A stretch of 64,000 nt of DNA. Origin: an archaeon (GTDB taxonomy: Archaea; EX4484-52; WAPT01). The stretch spans positions 80,043 through 144,042 of the forward strand of contig JAPDKB010000008.1 in the NCBI GenBank assembly GCA_029258795.1. Reading direction: 5' to 3'. Position 1 is the first letter of the stretch. Every line of letters begins with the position of its first letter. The notes below the pieces were generated by a model. The model made no database searches, had not been told where the DNA came from, and was given only the letters and a program-made list of their open reading frames with translations. Below, in pieces: positions 49,751 to 58,825 of this stretch. The translations under genes and the position numbers were made by a program.

Positions 49751-50185
49751 ATGCCGTACGAGTTTTTTGAACACAAGGCAGACATGGGGATAAGAGGACT
49801 TGGCAAAACAGTTGCTGAGGCGTTTGAGGAAGCTGCCAGAGCAATGTTTGATGTTATGTTTGATATAGATGATGTAAGCAGAGAGATTGAAGTTAGCGTT
49901 TCATGTGAGGCCTCGAGCTTGGATGAGCTGCTTGTTGAATGGCTCAATGCTTTGCTTGCTGAAAAGGATATTCATGATGCTGTGTTTGCTCATTTTGAAA
50001 TAAGCAAGATTGAACATGAGAAAGATGGTAGGTGGGTGCTTGAGGGCAAGGCTTATGGTGAGAAACTTAATGTTGAGAAGCACAAGCCGGAGGTGGAGGT
50101 TAAGGCAGCAACTTATTCCCAGCTCAAGGTTTACTTTGATGAGGATAAGAAAGTGTGGGTTGCGCAGTGTGTGGTGGATGTCTGA
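49751..50185 (+). CDS. Archease
   Basis: A 144-residue archease, the small activator that speeds RtcB RNA ligase during tRNA splicing. Visible: FFEHKADMGIRGLGKTVAEAFEEAARAMF (with the metal-binding Asp), SLDELLVEWLNALL and VKAATYSQLKV. It is encoded 4 kb from rtcB in the same direction but separate from it. Relevant because all tRNA genes seen here have introns. Confidence 0.95.
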   Translation: MPYEFFEHKADMGIRGLGKTVAEAFEEAARAMFDVMFDIDDVSREIEVSVSCEASSLDELLVEWLNALLAEKDIHDAVFAHFEISKIEHEKDGRWVLEGKAYGEKLNVEKHKPEVEVKAATYSQLKVYFDEDKKVWVAQCVVDV

Positions 50186-50200
50186 GGGGCAATAACAGTC

Positions 50201-50615
50201 TCACCCTGCCCTGTTCCATGGCGGTAGCTCATCGTGCTTATCCTCGTACCCCTTTCTTAACTTCTCCTCCAGCTGTTTGGCTCCCTCTTTGTCTTTCATA
50301 AGCTTAGCTAACCTCGACCGGCGTTACGTTATACTCTCCCTCAAGCAGATAACGGCTGACCCCTCCTGATTGTCTTCTCGCCATAGCTCTTATAATACTC
50401 CCCAAAAAATTGTTCTCCTAATTAGAGCTGTGTCCGATGTAAAGGATATCATATTTTCCTTTCAATCTTCCGAACTCCTTATTGAGACGGAAAACATACA
50501 CTCCCACAGCTTGTTGAAGCTTTTTGCGTGAGTTATCAGATCGAATGACTTCAGAGAATGCAATCCAGTTCTTGAGCCCATACTTGTGCATGTCTTCTGA
50601 CTTCATTTTGTTCAT
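50201..50615 (-). pseudogene. Broken GIY-YIG-type nuclease gene
   Basis: From ATG 50615 the reading frame gives a helix and then GVYVFRLNKEFGRLKGKYD and ILYIGHSSN, a GIY-YIG core, but a TAG stops it right after. In the same frame ENNFLGSIIRAMARRQSGG and YLLEGEYNV continue, then another stop. In a second frame DKEGAKQLEEKLRKGYED and HDELPPWNR finish the usual ending. At least one nonsense and one frameshift make it inactive. It explains the 450-base gap between archease and the YchF/Obg-like GTPase. Confidence 0.75.
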
Positions 50616-50642
50616 CTTCTAGACATATTCTCTTGAATGGCA

Positions 50643-51833
50643 TCATTTTCTCGCCACTATCTCTATCACATCCCTGTGCTTGAGCTCGTAATCTCTGGAA
50701 AGCGCTTTGTTCGTCCTTATATCTATTGCTTTTATGAAATTGTCTCCAAGCTCCTTGTGAATGGCATATGCAAGATCGAGGGCTGTTGAACCCTTCTCCA
50801 TCAAGAAGCAATCCGGCAGAACGTTGCCTTCCTTGTCAGTCAGTTTGGCGTTGGGCACCGGGAAGACCGCTATCATTTCAAGCAGTTCAAACACAGCTTT
50901 GTCCACGAGCTGCTGAATTCCTGTTGAGCCGTAAACATCGAGCACCTTCTCCCTTATGAACTCCAGCCCCTTTCTCTGCTGTTCATTCAGCTCCCTTTTG
51001 ACAACGAAGTCTTTTTCTCCCGGAACGTAATCTATGTAACCATTTTTTGCTGCCATCTTCAATGCTATTTCAGCATGTGCTGAGCATGGAACAACGATTT
51101 TATCTGGAAACTTTTCCTTCAGCCTCTCAACCATCTCCGGCTTGGCTATATCCACCTTGTTAGCTGCAATTATCATCTTCTTGCTCTCATGAAGAATAGC
51201 TTTTGCAAAGCTTTTTATCTCGTCATCACTCCAGTTAAACAGCTTTTTGTCCTCAAGCCCGCAACTTGCTAAAGCTTTTTTTATCGCTCCCTCCTTCATC
51301 TTGAGGCCGGAGAGCATCTCGTAAAGCAATTCCTCCTTGCTGCGCTGCATTTCTGCTCTTGCCATCTTGCTCCAGCTCCTCTTCAGTATGCCATAAATCC
51401 ACATCACCAGCTCCTCCTCCAGAAACTCAACGTCTCTTGCGGGATCGTAGCTGCCAGCAGGAACTTTCTCCCCCTTTTCGTTGGTTGAGCCGGAAGCATC
51501 CACAACATGGATAAGCACGTCAGCATTCCTCAAATCATCCAGAAACTGGTTACCCAAGCCTTTACCTTCATGCGCTCCCGGAACCAGGCCAGCAACGTCA
51601 ATCAGCTGGATGGGCACGAACCTCCAGCCGTTGAGGCAGAAGCCCTGCTTCGGGTTGCATTTAACGTTGAACTCCTTGCATACACACTCAAGTTTAGCAT
51701 AAGCTATGCCAACGTTGGGTTTTATGGTGGTGAATGGGTATTCGGCTATCTCCACCTCAACAAGCGTTAGAGCTTTGAAAACGCTGCTCTTACCCACACT
51801 TGGCTTGCCCACAAGTCCAATCTTTACTGGCAT
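50643..51833 (-). CDS. YchF/Obg-like GTPase with TGS domain
   Basis: A 396-residue P-loop NTPase. GLVGKPSVGKSS (G1), the TTIKPN region (G2), DVAGLVPGAHEGKGLG (G3), and ANKVDIAKPEM (G4, NKVD) are visible; a TGS domain closes the protein (YAIHKELGDNFIKAID). Archaeal members of this family bind ribosomes or tRNA. ATG 51833 is preferred to the start at 51872, because the protein normally begins PVKIGLVG. Confidence 0.93.
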   Translation of the reverse strand: MPVKIGLVGKPSVGKSSVFKALTLVEVEIAEYPFTTIKPNVGIAYAKLECVCKEFNVKCNPKQGFCLNGWRFVPIQLIDVAGLVPGAHEGKGLGNQFLDDLRNADVLIHVVDASGSTNEKGEKVPAGSYDPARDVEFLEEELVMWIYGILKRSWSKMARAEMQRSKEELLYEMLSGLKMKEGAIKKALASCGLEDKKLFNWSDDEIKSFAKAILHESKKMIIAANKVDIAKPEMVERLKEKFPDKIVVPCSAHAEIALKMAAKNGYIDYVPGEKDFVVKRELNEQQRKGLEFIREKVLDVYGSTGIQQLVDKAVFELLEMIAVFPVPNAKLTDKEGNVLPDCFLMEKGSTALDLAYAIHKELGDNFIKAIDIRTNKALSRDYELKHRDVIEIVARK

Positions 51834-51895
51834 GAGTTGAAAATGTAACAGGAAAATTTTAATTATGAGCACGGTCCCAACGAGTGAAATATGTG

Positions 51896-52669
51896 CTAGA
51901 CCTCTATCCTACCGTTTATCAAGAGGTAAAATAGTTCTTTCTGAAGTTTTGGGTCACGTCTCAATTTATCATCATCTATCTTTTCTACAGCTCCGCTTTC
52001 TTTCCACACTATAATGAGATCCTCTCCGCTATAGTTGGAAACTCTGCATCCTACTCCCGGAGTAACCTCAATATCGCGTATTATACGTACTGGTTGTTCT
52101 GGCAAAAATTGGTATATTTTACTTACATCGTCCATTATTTTCAAAGACTTTTCGATAGATTCAGGATATACTGCAAAAGCTTTGCCTTGTTGTTCGCTTC
52201 TGTTCAGATCATTCCACTCAGAGTGCGATTTTACAACTTTGTAGACCTGTTCACAACTGTTGAGGTAACCTGTAATACAACACGCAGTTATGGCTGCAAG
52301 TTCTGGATCTTCTGGCAAACTTATGTGAACTTTGAGACCTTGCTTGCCTAGCTCGTATTCCTTATCCATCGTACCATTAACCTGGATCCATGGAGTTCCG
52401 GGTCTAGAAGTAGTTTCGAAATTCTCAGACAGATACCGGCTTAGGTCCTCTAATCCCAAAGAAGAATATTCGCGGAGCAAGTCGTATAAGGCATTTCTTA
52501 AATCTCCAGCACGTGTCATATATTTTGGGTTTCGTTTCGATATTGCATATATTGTTCTGCCGATTAGTTCAGGTTTAGTGTAAGTTCGCCCTTCCGAATT
52601 CGTAATTTTTTCAGGTAAACGCTCAACGAACTCGACAATTTTTCCGGCCAAATAACTATTTGTACTCAT
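51896..52669 (-). CDS. Orphan hypothetical protein
   Basis: A 257-residue soluble protein, no family recognised. The N-terminal part is helical. The middle has TPWIQVNG, LKVHISLPED, a helix with Cys-Cys, VVKSHSEWND, GKAFAVYPES and a helix. This order of strands and helices resembles the orphan protein at 21257-22081, although sequence identity is low. TATA-like aatatttaaac lies about 30-40 nt before the ATG with a GGTG between. Slightly AT-rich. Confidence 0.65.
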   Translation of the reverse strand: MSTNSYLAGKIVEFVERLPEKITNSEGRTYTKPELIGRTIYAISKRNPKYMTRAGDLRNALYDLLREYSSLGLEDLSRYLSENFETTSRPGTPWIQVNGTMDKEYELGKQGLKVHISLPEDPELAAITACCITGYLNSCEQVYKVVKSHSEWNDLNRSEQQGKAFAVYPESIEKSLKIMDDVSKIYQFLPEQPVRIIRDIEVTPGVGCRVSNYSGEDLIIVWKESGAVEKIDDDKLRRDPKLQKELFYLLINGRIEV

Positions 52670-52863
52670 ACACCCACCTCATCTTGTTACTACTATGTAA
52701 TAGTAACAATGAAAATATTTAAACTTTTCGTTCAGGTATGAGGAGAAGTAAAAATAACTAATCTTTCTATCAAGCTTTTCTTTACTCATTTCAAGAACAT
52801 CTCTATGATTAGACACCCACCATCAATCTTTGGGGAGAAGTGACTTAGATTTTCTTTTTGCTT

Positions 52864-53016
52864 TTATCTCAATCTTACCTTTTTAACAGCCTCTATTTCA
52901 GGTATAGCTTTCAGAAGAACAAGCTTGTGGTACATGCTTCTGGCAAGTTCATCAGCTAAATCGCCAGCGATCATCTCCAGCATTTTTCTATCCATACCAA
53001 GCTGTTTGGTTGCCAT
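52864..53016 (-). CDS. Possible 50-aa small protein
   Basis: An open frame with good codon character begins ATG 53016 (ATKQLGMDRKMLEMIAGDLA) and ends TAA at 52864. The protein would be a single helix pair with a basic end (VKKVRLR). TATA-like acaatataaatg lies about 32-42 nt upstream. It is below the length of most gene calls and no family is recognised, so the assignment is tentative. The rest of the 457-base gap is AT-rich with no gene seen. Confidence 0.45.
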   Translation of the reverse strand: MATKQLGMDRKMLEMIAGDLADELARSMYHKLVLLKAIPEIEAVKKVRLR

Positions 53017-53126
53017 GTATGAAGTTTGAGACCAGACCAATGCATTTATATTGTAATATTATGTGAGATTTCGCCATATTTATCATCACTAAATCAATAA
53101 ATACAACATCCGCACAAAATTTAAGC

Positions 53127-53678
53127 ATGAGGAAAAACTCTGCGCAGGACTACAGAAAACACGCGCGAATCCATGTTTATACGGGGGATGGGGAAGGTAA
53201 GACAACGACAGCTCTTGGACTGGCTTTGCGTGCTGTGGGTCACAAGCACAGGGTTGTGGTGGTTCAGTTTTTGAAGGGAAGAAAGTACGTTGGAGAGTAC
53301 AAAATAAGGAACATGCTCAAGCCCTACTACGAAATTCACCAGTTCGGAAGGGCTGAGTTTGTTGATATTGATAACCCTAGCAAGGAGGATAAGAGAAGGG
53401 CGAGAAGAGCTTTCGAGTTTGCGAGGAAGGTTGTGGAGGAGAAAAAGCCGGATTTGCTCGTGCTTGATGAAATAAATCTTGCGATGCACGCCAAGCTGAT
53501 TGATGTGGATGAGGTTGTGGAGTGGCTCAACACCTTACCCAAAGATATAACCGTCGTGCTCACAGGCAGGAATGCTCCGCGCAAAATAGTGAGGATGGCT
53601 GATCTTGTAACTGTGATGAAGAAAGTGAAGCATCCGTATGACGAGGGTATGCCCGCTGAGGAGGGTGTGGAGTACTGA
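53127..53678 (+). CDS. cobO: Cobalamin adenosyltransferase (CobA/CobO type)
   Basis: A 183-residue P-loop enzyme that adds adenosyl to the cobalt of corrinoids. HVYTGDGEGKTTTALGLA is Walker A. VVVVQFLKGRKYVGE, DLLVLDEINLA and VVLTGRNAPRKIV are typical. The host therefore probably makes or salvages adenosylcobalamin. It stands alone. Confidence 0.93.
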   Translation: MRKNSAQDYRKHARIHVYTGDGEGKTTTALGLALRAVGHKHRVVVVQFLKGRKYVGEYKIRNMLKPYYEIHQFGRAEFVDIDNPSKEDKRRARRAFEFARKVVEEKKPDLLVLDEINLAMHAKLIDVDEVVEWLNTLPKDITVVLTGRNAPRKIVRMADLVTVMKKVKHPYDEGMPAEEGVEY

Positions 53679-53693
53679 AAAAATGATTATTTT

Positions 53694-53886
53694 TTAATAA
53701 AGTTCCCCAAAAACCGCGATGAATAACATCAAAAACACCATTAATCCTGCCTTTAAATTGAGAAGTTCTGCTTTTATCCTGAGTCGGAACCAGAAAATAT
53801 ATACCTGCTATTATAAACATTGTGGCAAAGAATGCTGTCAACACACTTTCAAGAGTTGCGTTCCGCAGTGCTATCAAGCGGGACAT
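53694..53886 (-). pseudogene. Small membrane protein with a probable frameshift
   Basis: From ATG 53886 the frame gives a basic start and a membrane helix (VLTAFFATMFIIAGIYFLVP). In the next frame FRLRIKAELLNLKAGLMVF and a second membrane helix (LMLFIAVFGELY) follow and end at TAA 53694. Joining the frames gives a two-helix protein like the intact one just upstream at 53933-54193. A frameshift near 53780-53800 is the simplest explanation; a sequencing error is possible. Confidence 0.5.
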
Positions 53887-53932
53887 ACTTGTATTACCTT
53901 TTTTGGAGGTTAATAAAGCTTTTGGAAAGTTC

Positions 53933-54193
53933 TTAGTCAGAACTTAACGAATTAATCAGCATGAAGAAAAACAAACCAAGGAAACTTATTGCAAATAAAA
54001 TTAAACCTGTGTTTGAATTTAAGGATCCTGTTCCAACCAAGTCAGGATACATAATCTCAAGTCCCAATATCAGGAGCACTGTCACCAGCGCTGCTATAAA
54101 AAACGCCATTATAGCGCTTAATAATATTGACTTAAAGACCTTTTTCAAACGGGACACAATACCCCTCCTAAATGTAAGGGAGGAGTTTATCAA
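53933..54193 (-). CDS. Small two-helix membrane protein
   Basis: An 86-residue protein with a basic N-terminus (FRRGIVSRLKKVFKS), a membrane helix (AIMAFFIAALVTVLLILGL), an external loop and a second helix (ILFAISFLGLFFFMLI). No family recognised. A similar, frame-broken gene follows on the same strand, suggesting a tandem duplication. Confidence 0.6.
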   Translation of the reverse strand: MINSSLTFRRGIVSRLKKVFKSILLSAIMAFFIAALVTVLLILGLEIMYPDLVGTGSLNSNTGLILFAISFLGLFFFMLINSLSSD

Positions 54194-54248
54194 TTTAAAG
54201 CTTCAGACCATACATTAATAAACACAACACGCCAAGGTGGTGATTCTA

Positions 54249-55679
54249 ATGGACCTCTCAAAGCTCAAAAAGGTAAGCGATTACGAATGGGAAATTCCGA
54301 AGCATGGAGAGATGAATGTGCCGGGCAGAATTTTTGGAATGAGAAAAGTTGTGGAGGAGATGGATGAAAAGGTTTACGAGCAGTGCAGCAATGTTGCATG
54401 CTTGCCCGGTATAGTCAGAGCTTCAATTGTCATGCCTGATGGCCACTGGGGTTACGGCTTCCCGATTGGTGGAGTTGCAGCGTTTGATCCCGATGAAGGA
54501 GGAGTCGTTTCCGTTGGTGGGGTGGGTTTTGACATAAACTGCGGAGTCAGAACCATGATTTCCAATCTCATGGAGGATGATGTGAAACCAAAAATAAAAG
54601 AGCTTGTGGATGAGCTCTTCAGGACTGTGCCTGCTGGACTTGGTTCGAGAGGGGAGATTGTGCTGAGCAGGGCTCAGGTTAATGAAGTGCTTACAGAAGG
54701 AGCGAGATGGGTTGTGGAGCAGGGTTACGGAATGGAAGAGGATCTGGAATACGTGGAGGAGAACGGAAGAGTTGAGGGAGCGGATCCATCAACAGTTAGC
54801 GAGACGGCCATAAAAAGGGAGAGAGGTCAGGTTGGAACGCTTGGAAGCGGGAACCATTATCTTGAGGTGCAGGTTGTTGATGAGGTTTATGATGAGAAGG
54901 TTGCTAAAGCGTTCGGGCTCTTCAAGGGGCAGGTGGTCATAACATTCCACTGCGGCTCAAGGGCATTGGGACATCAGATAGGTACGGACTATCTTAAAAT
55001 CCTTGCTGAGGCATCGCGCAAGTACGGCATAAAGATAAGGGAGAAAGAGCTGGTTTGCGCTCCAATAAACAGCAAGGAAGGTGAGCGTTACTTCGCTGCT
55101 GTCTGCTGTGGCATCAACTACGCTTTTGCCAACCGCCAAGTTATCGCTCACCTTGCGAGAAAGGCCTTTGAGCGCGTGTTTCCGGGGGAGGAGCTCAAAA
55201 CCCTCTACGATATAGGTCACAACACCTGTAAGGTGGAGGAGCACGAGGTTGACGGGAGGAAAAAGAAGCTCTACGTGCACAGGAAGGGAGCCACACGTGC
55301 CTTTGGCCCTGGCAGAAAGGAGCTTCCAGCCAAATACAGAGATGTCGGTCAGCCGGTTATAATAGGAGGGAGTATGGGCACCTCATCCTACATTCTGGTT
55401 GGTACGGAGGTTAGCATGGTCAAAGCATTTGGCTCAACATGCCACGGAGCGGGCAGGAGAATGTCAAGAACGCAAGCAAAGAAAAAGTTCTGGGGCCAGC
55501 AAGTTATAGAGATGCTTGCAGAGCGCGGCATTTACGTGAGAGCGCATTCCATGCCTGGAGTGGCGGAGGAAGCGCCCGATGCCTACAAGGATGTGAATGA
55601 GGTAATAGAGAGTGTGCATCACGCCATGCTCTCAACCAAAGTTGTGCGCTTGAGGCCGATAGGCAATATAAAGGGCTGA
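54249..55679 (+). CDS. rtcB: RNA ligase RtcB
   Basis: A 476-residue GTP-dependent ligase that joins tRNA exons with 2',3'-cyclic phosphate and 5'-OH ends. Features: MPDGHWGYGFPIGGVAAFD, GVGFDINCGVR (metal Cys), GTLGSGNHYLEVQ, FHCGSRALGHQ and STCHGAGRRMSR near the guanylated His. No intein interrupts it. ATG 54249 is preceded by GGTGGTGA. It works with archease (49751-50185) and is needed for the intron-bearing tRNAs here. Confidence 0.96.
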   Translation: MDLSKLKKVSDYEWEIPKHGEMNVPGRIFGMRKVVEEMDEKVYEQCSNVACLPGIVRASIVMPDGHWGYGFPIGGVAAFDPDEGGVVSVGGVGFDINCGVRTMISNLMEDDVKPKIKELVDELFRTVPAGLGSRGEIVLSRAQVNEVLTEGARWVVEQGYGMEEDLEYVEENGRVEGADPSTVSETAIKRERGQVGTLGSGNHYLEVQVVDEVYDEKVAKAFGLFKGQVVITFHCGSRALGHQIGTDYLKILAEASRKYGIKIREKELVCAPINSKEGERYFAAVCCGINYAFANRQVIAHLARKAFERVFPGEELKTLYDIGHNTCKVEEHEVDGRKKKLYVHRKGATRAFGPGRKELPAKYRDVGQPVIIGGSMGTSSYILVGTEVSMVKAFGSTCHGAGRRMSRTQAKKKFWGQQVIEMLAERGIYVRAHSMPGVAEEAPDAYKDVNEVIESVHHAMLSTKVVRLRPIGNIKG

Positions 55680-55683
55680 TTTC

Positions 55684-56880
55684 ATGTCCAACTATGGAAT
55701 TAAACTTCTGAAGGAGCTGATAAAGTTCAGAACTGAGAGCTTCAGCTACGATAAAAAGCTTGAGGAGGGTAAGGATTGTGCCGATTTCATTAAAAATGAG
55801 CTTGAGTCGCTCGGCTTCAAAACATCCCTTCTCTCCAAGCTTGAGGACAGGCCCGTTGTTGTTGGTGAGCTTGATTCTAATGCTAAAGAAACGTGCATAA
55901 TAGTTACGCATTACGACGTTGTTCCTGCGGGAGATGGTTGGAGTGTGGAGCCGTTCTCTCCTGTGGTCAGATATGGTAAGATATTCGGGAGAGGGGCGAG
56001 CGATGATAAGGGCGGGATAGCTGCTTTCCTGCATGCCATGAAGGAGATTCAGGATGGGAAAGAGGAAATGGAATTCAATGTGAGGTTCATCTGCACTGGT
56101 GATGAGGAGCTAGGCAGCCACGCTGGGCTGAGGTGGATCGCTTCCTCCAGCCATAAAAACCTGCTTGAAGGAGATGTTGCCTACATTCTGGATGTCTCCA
56201 CCTCCTGCATAAGCGTTGGATGTTCGACCAGCGTTACAGGCATGATTGAGGTCAATGGCAAGCAGGGGCATGCCGCCTATCCTTTCAGATGTAAGAACGC
56301 TGCTGAGCACGCCATTCTCCTTGCTTCAAAGCTCATTGATTTTGGGAAGAGGGAAGGAGAGCATGTATCCTCCCGCTTCAAAGCCACTCCAAATCCTGTA
56401 AACAAGATGATATGGAACAGGTTTTCTGTCACAGTCCTCAAAAGCGGGGAAAAGCCGAATGTTATTCCGGGGAGAGCAACAATAAAGTTCAACTGGAGGT
56501 TGATTCCTGAAGAGGATTTTGATGAGAGGAAAAAGGAGCTGGAAAAGGAGTTTGAGGGGTGGAAAGATGAGCTCGGGGTTGATGCCTCTCTCGCTTTTAA
56601 CGAGCCGTTTTTGGGATATGGGGTTGAGGAAGACAACAAATATGTTAAAAGATTGAAGGACGTTGTTGCTGATCTGGATGCATCAAGAGCTCTGTGCGGG
56701 GTTGAGTTTGGTGCGACAGATGGCTCCTTCCTTCACCACATGGCTGGGCTTCCAGCCATAGGTTTTGGTCCAATGGATGAGGACTGTAATTTTCACGGTG
56801 TGGATGAGTTCATGCGAGTGGAAACAATGACTCTCGTGAAACAAGTTCTAAAAAGGTTTCTGGCTAAAGATTTTGAATGA
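55684..56880 (+). CDS. M20-family metallopeptidase/deacylase
   Basis: A 398-residue two-zinc hydrolase (ArgE/DapE/ACY1/CPG2 group). Metal sites: THYDVVPAGDGW (His), GRGASDDKGG (Asp), TGDEELGSHAG (Glu pair) and the last His in DGSFLHHMAG or NFHGVDE. Substrate cannot be told; peptidase or N-acyl amino acid deacylase. It starts 4 nt after rtcB and overlaps the glycosyltransferase gene by 4 bases. Confidence 0.88.
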   Translation: MSNYGIKLLKELIKFRTESFSYDKKLEEGKDCADFIKNELESLGFKTSLLSKLEDRPVVVGELDSNAKETCIIVTHYDVVPAGDGWSVEPFSPVVRYGKIFGRGASDDKGGIAAFLHAMKEIQDGKEEMEFNVRFICTGDEELGSHAGLRWIASSSHKNLLEGDVAYILDVSTSCISVGCSTSVTGMIEVNGKQGHAAYPFRCKNAAEHAILLASKLIDFGKREGEHVSSRFKATPNPVNKMIWNRFSVTVLKSGEKPNVIPGRATIKFNWRLIPEEDFDERKKELEKEFEGWKDELGVDASLAFNEPFLGYGVEEDNKYVKRLKDVVADLDASRALCGVEFGATDGSFLHHMAGLPAIGFGPMDEDCNFHGVDEFMRVETMTLVKQVLKRFLAKDFE

Positions 56881-58127
56881 TGATTTCAGATCTCATTTTC
56901 TGGGGAGTGTATGCTCTCCTTACCTACTGTGCCGTCTTCCTGCTTCTCACTCTCCTTTCCAAAGCCAGAAAGATTGAGCTGAAAAAATGGGAGGACTGGC
57001 CAGCAGTAACTGTCATCATCCCCGCTTACAATGAAGAGAAAACGATTGCCAAGACCATAGAATCTGTGCTCAAGCTGGACTATCCGAAGGAAAAGCTGAA
57101 GGTAATCGTTGTGAACGATGGCTCGAAGGACAGAACTCTGGAGATAGCGAGGAGGTATGAGGAGAATGGGGTGTTGGTGCTCAGCCAGAAAAACAGGGGT
57201 AAGGCTGTAGCACTCAACCACGGGCTGAAACATGTTGACAGTGAGTTCTTTGCATGTCTTGATGCGGATTCTTTTGTGAGGAGGGACACGCTGAAGAAGA
57301 TGATGAGATATTTCACAAGTGAGGAAGTGAGTGCTGTCTGCCCCTTAATGAAGGTCAACAACCCCAAGAATCTCCTGCAAAAGCTGCAGTGGCTTGAGTA
57401 CATTCTCTATGCTTTCCTTAAGAAGATCTACGCAGCCATGAATACTGTGCACGTGACTCCCGGTCCGTTCAGCGTGTACAGAACCAAGGTTGTAAAGAAA
57501 CTCGGAGGTTTTGATGAAAACTCCATAGTGGAGGATCAGGAGATTGCGTGGAGAATGCAGAGACACCATTATACCATAAGGCAGAGTATGGATGGAGAAG
57601 TGTTAACAAACGCTCCGAGAACACTGAAGGAACTGTATAGGCAAAGGAGGAGGTGGTATGTTGGCTCCCTCCAGACCATATGGAAGTACAGAGACATGAT
57701 TTTCAACAGGAGGTATGGGGATTTTGGAATGTTTCAGGCGCCAACACTACTGATCGGGGCAGCAATACTCCCTTTTGTTACGGTGCTTATTACCTTCAGA
57801 TACATCGTGTATCCCGCTCTGAGAACATTATGGAATTGGTATCATGTGGGATTCAACATTTTACCTACTCTTCAAAATCTATGGACCAAGACAAAAGCAA
57901 TAAGCTTGCTTCTTGCCTATGATTATGGCAAGATATTTATTATTCTCTTCCTTCTTGTAATCAACATGTACTGGATGTACAAAGCTTACAGGGAAGCTGG
58001 AGAAAAACTTGAGATTTATTTTATCCCTGCTCTTGTGCTGTTTTTCCTTGCGTACTACGTACTGCTCAGCTTCATCTGGGTTGCTTCCATGATAAGCATG
58101 GTCAAAAAGAAGGGAAGATGGTGGTGA
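56877..58127 (+). CDS. Processive GT2 glycosyltransferase, membrane
   Basis: A 416-residue enzyme of the cellulose/hyaluronan synthase type. N-terminal membrane helix, then GT-A domain: VTVIIPAYNEEKTI, VVNDGSKDRT, CLDADSF (DxD), VEDQEIAWRM and RQRRRW (QxxRW), then three or four C-terminal membrane helices. It probably makes a surface or N-glycan polysaccharide. It overlaps both neighbours (4 and 10 bases). Confidence 0.9.
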   Translation: MMISDLIFWGVYALLTYCAVFLLLTLLSKARKIELKKWEDWPAVTVIIPAYNEEKTIAKTIESVLKLDYPKEKLKVIVVNDGSKDRTLEIARRYEENGVLVLSQKNRGKAVALNHGLKHVDSEFFACLDADSFVRRDTLKKMMRYFTSEEVSAVCPLMKVNNPKNLLQKLQWLEYILYAFLKKIYAAMNTVHVTPGPFSVYRTKVVKKLGGFDENSIVEDQEIAWRMQRHHYTIRQSMDGEVLTNAPRTLKELYRQRRRWYVGSLQTIWKYRDMIFNRRYGDFGMFQAPTLLIGAAILPFVTVLITFRYIVYPALRTLWNWYHVGFNILPTLQNLWTKTKAISLLLAYDYGKIFIILFLLVINMYWMYKAYREAGEKLEIYFIPALVLFFLAYYVLLSFIWVASMISMVKKKGRWW

Positions 58128-58825
58128 GTTTGAGAAAGATTGAGAAGGAGAGGTACATTGCTGCTGGAGTTATAACAGCGTTCATCTTCCTCATGGGGAT
58201 GCTTGTTGGATTGATGGCGGACATTCAAAAGGTGAATTACGCGGAAAGTGTCGTGCAGAGACAGGATGTTGAGTTCGAAAGCCTCCAGCTTCAGTATCTT
58301 TACCTTCAGTACCTTCCAAAGAAGGATGTATGTCCCGTGATAGGGAAGATTCTGGAGAACAATCTGAAGACGCTTCAGCCGATACTTGAGAAGTTGATAG
58401 AGTACGAGGAGAACAACAAGAAAGGGGGAGAGGAATACGATTTGCTAAAGAGAAAGTACATCCTTGCCAACATAAGATATTTCGTACTTGCTGAAAAGAG
58501 CAGGGAGGAATGCGATGCTGATATAGTGACCGTGCTTTATTTTTACGATAAGAACTGCGGTGTTTGTCCGACGCAGGGCTTCATCCTGAGCCATCTAAAG
58601 AGCATCCTGCAGGACAGGTTTCTGGTGTTTCCTTTTGATGCCAGCTATGATAAGGAGCCCATGATAAACGTGCTGGTGACGCAGTACAACGTTACAGTTT
58701 TTCCCACTCTCGTTATCAACGGTAAAGAGCGGGTGGAAGGTTTCAGAACGGAGAAGGAAATACTTGAGCTTGTATGTCCTCTCTATAAGGAAAAACCGGC
58801 AATATGTGAAGGTGTTGAAGAATGA
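58118..58825 (+). CDS. Membrane-anchored thioredoxin-like protein
   Basis: A 235-residue protein with one N-terminal membrane helix (YIAAGVITAFIFLMGMLVGLMA) and an external helical part, then a thioredoxin fold with CGVC active site (FYDKNCGVCPTQGF) and cis-proline VFPTLVING. Extra Cys (DVCPVI, ECDADI, VCPLYKEKPAIC) may make disulfides. It probably handles disulfides of exported proteins. Operon with two glycosyltransferases. Confidence 0.85.
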   Translation: MVVSLRKIEKERYIAAGVITAFIFLMGMLVGLMADIQKVNYAESVVQRQDVEFESLQLQYLYLQYLPKKDVCPVIGKILENNLKTLQPILEKLIEYEENNKKGGEEYDLLKRKYILANIRYFVLAEKSREECDADIVTVLYFYDKNCGVCPTQGFILSHLKSILQDRFLVFPFDASYDKEPMINVLVTQYNVTVFPTLVINGKERVEGFRTEKEILELVCPLYKEKPAICEGVEE

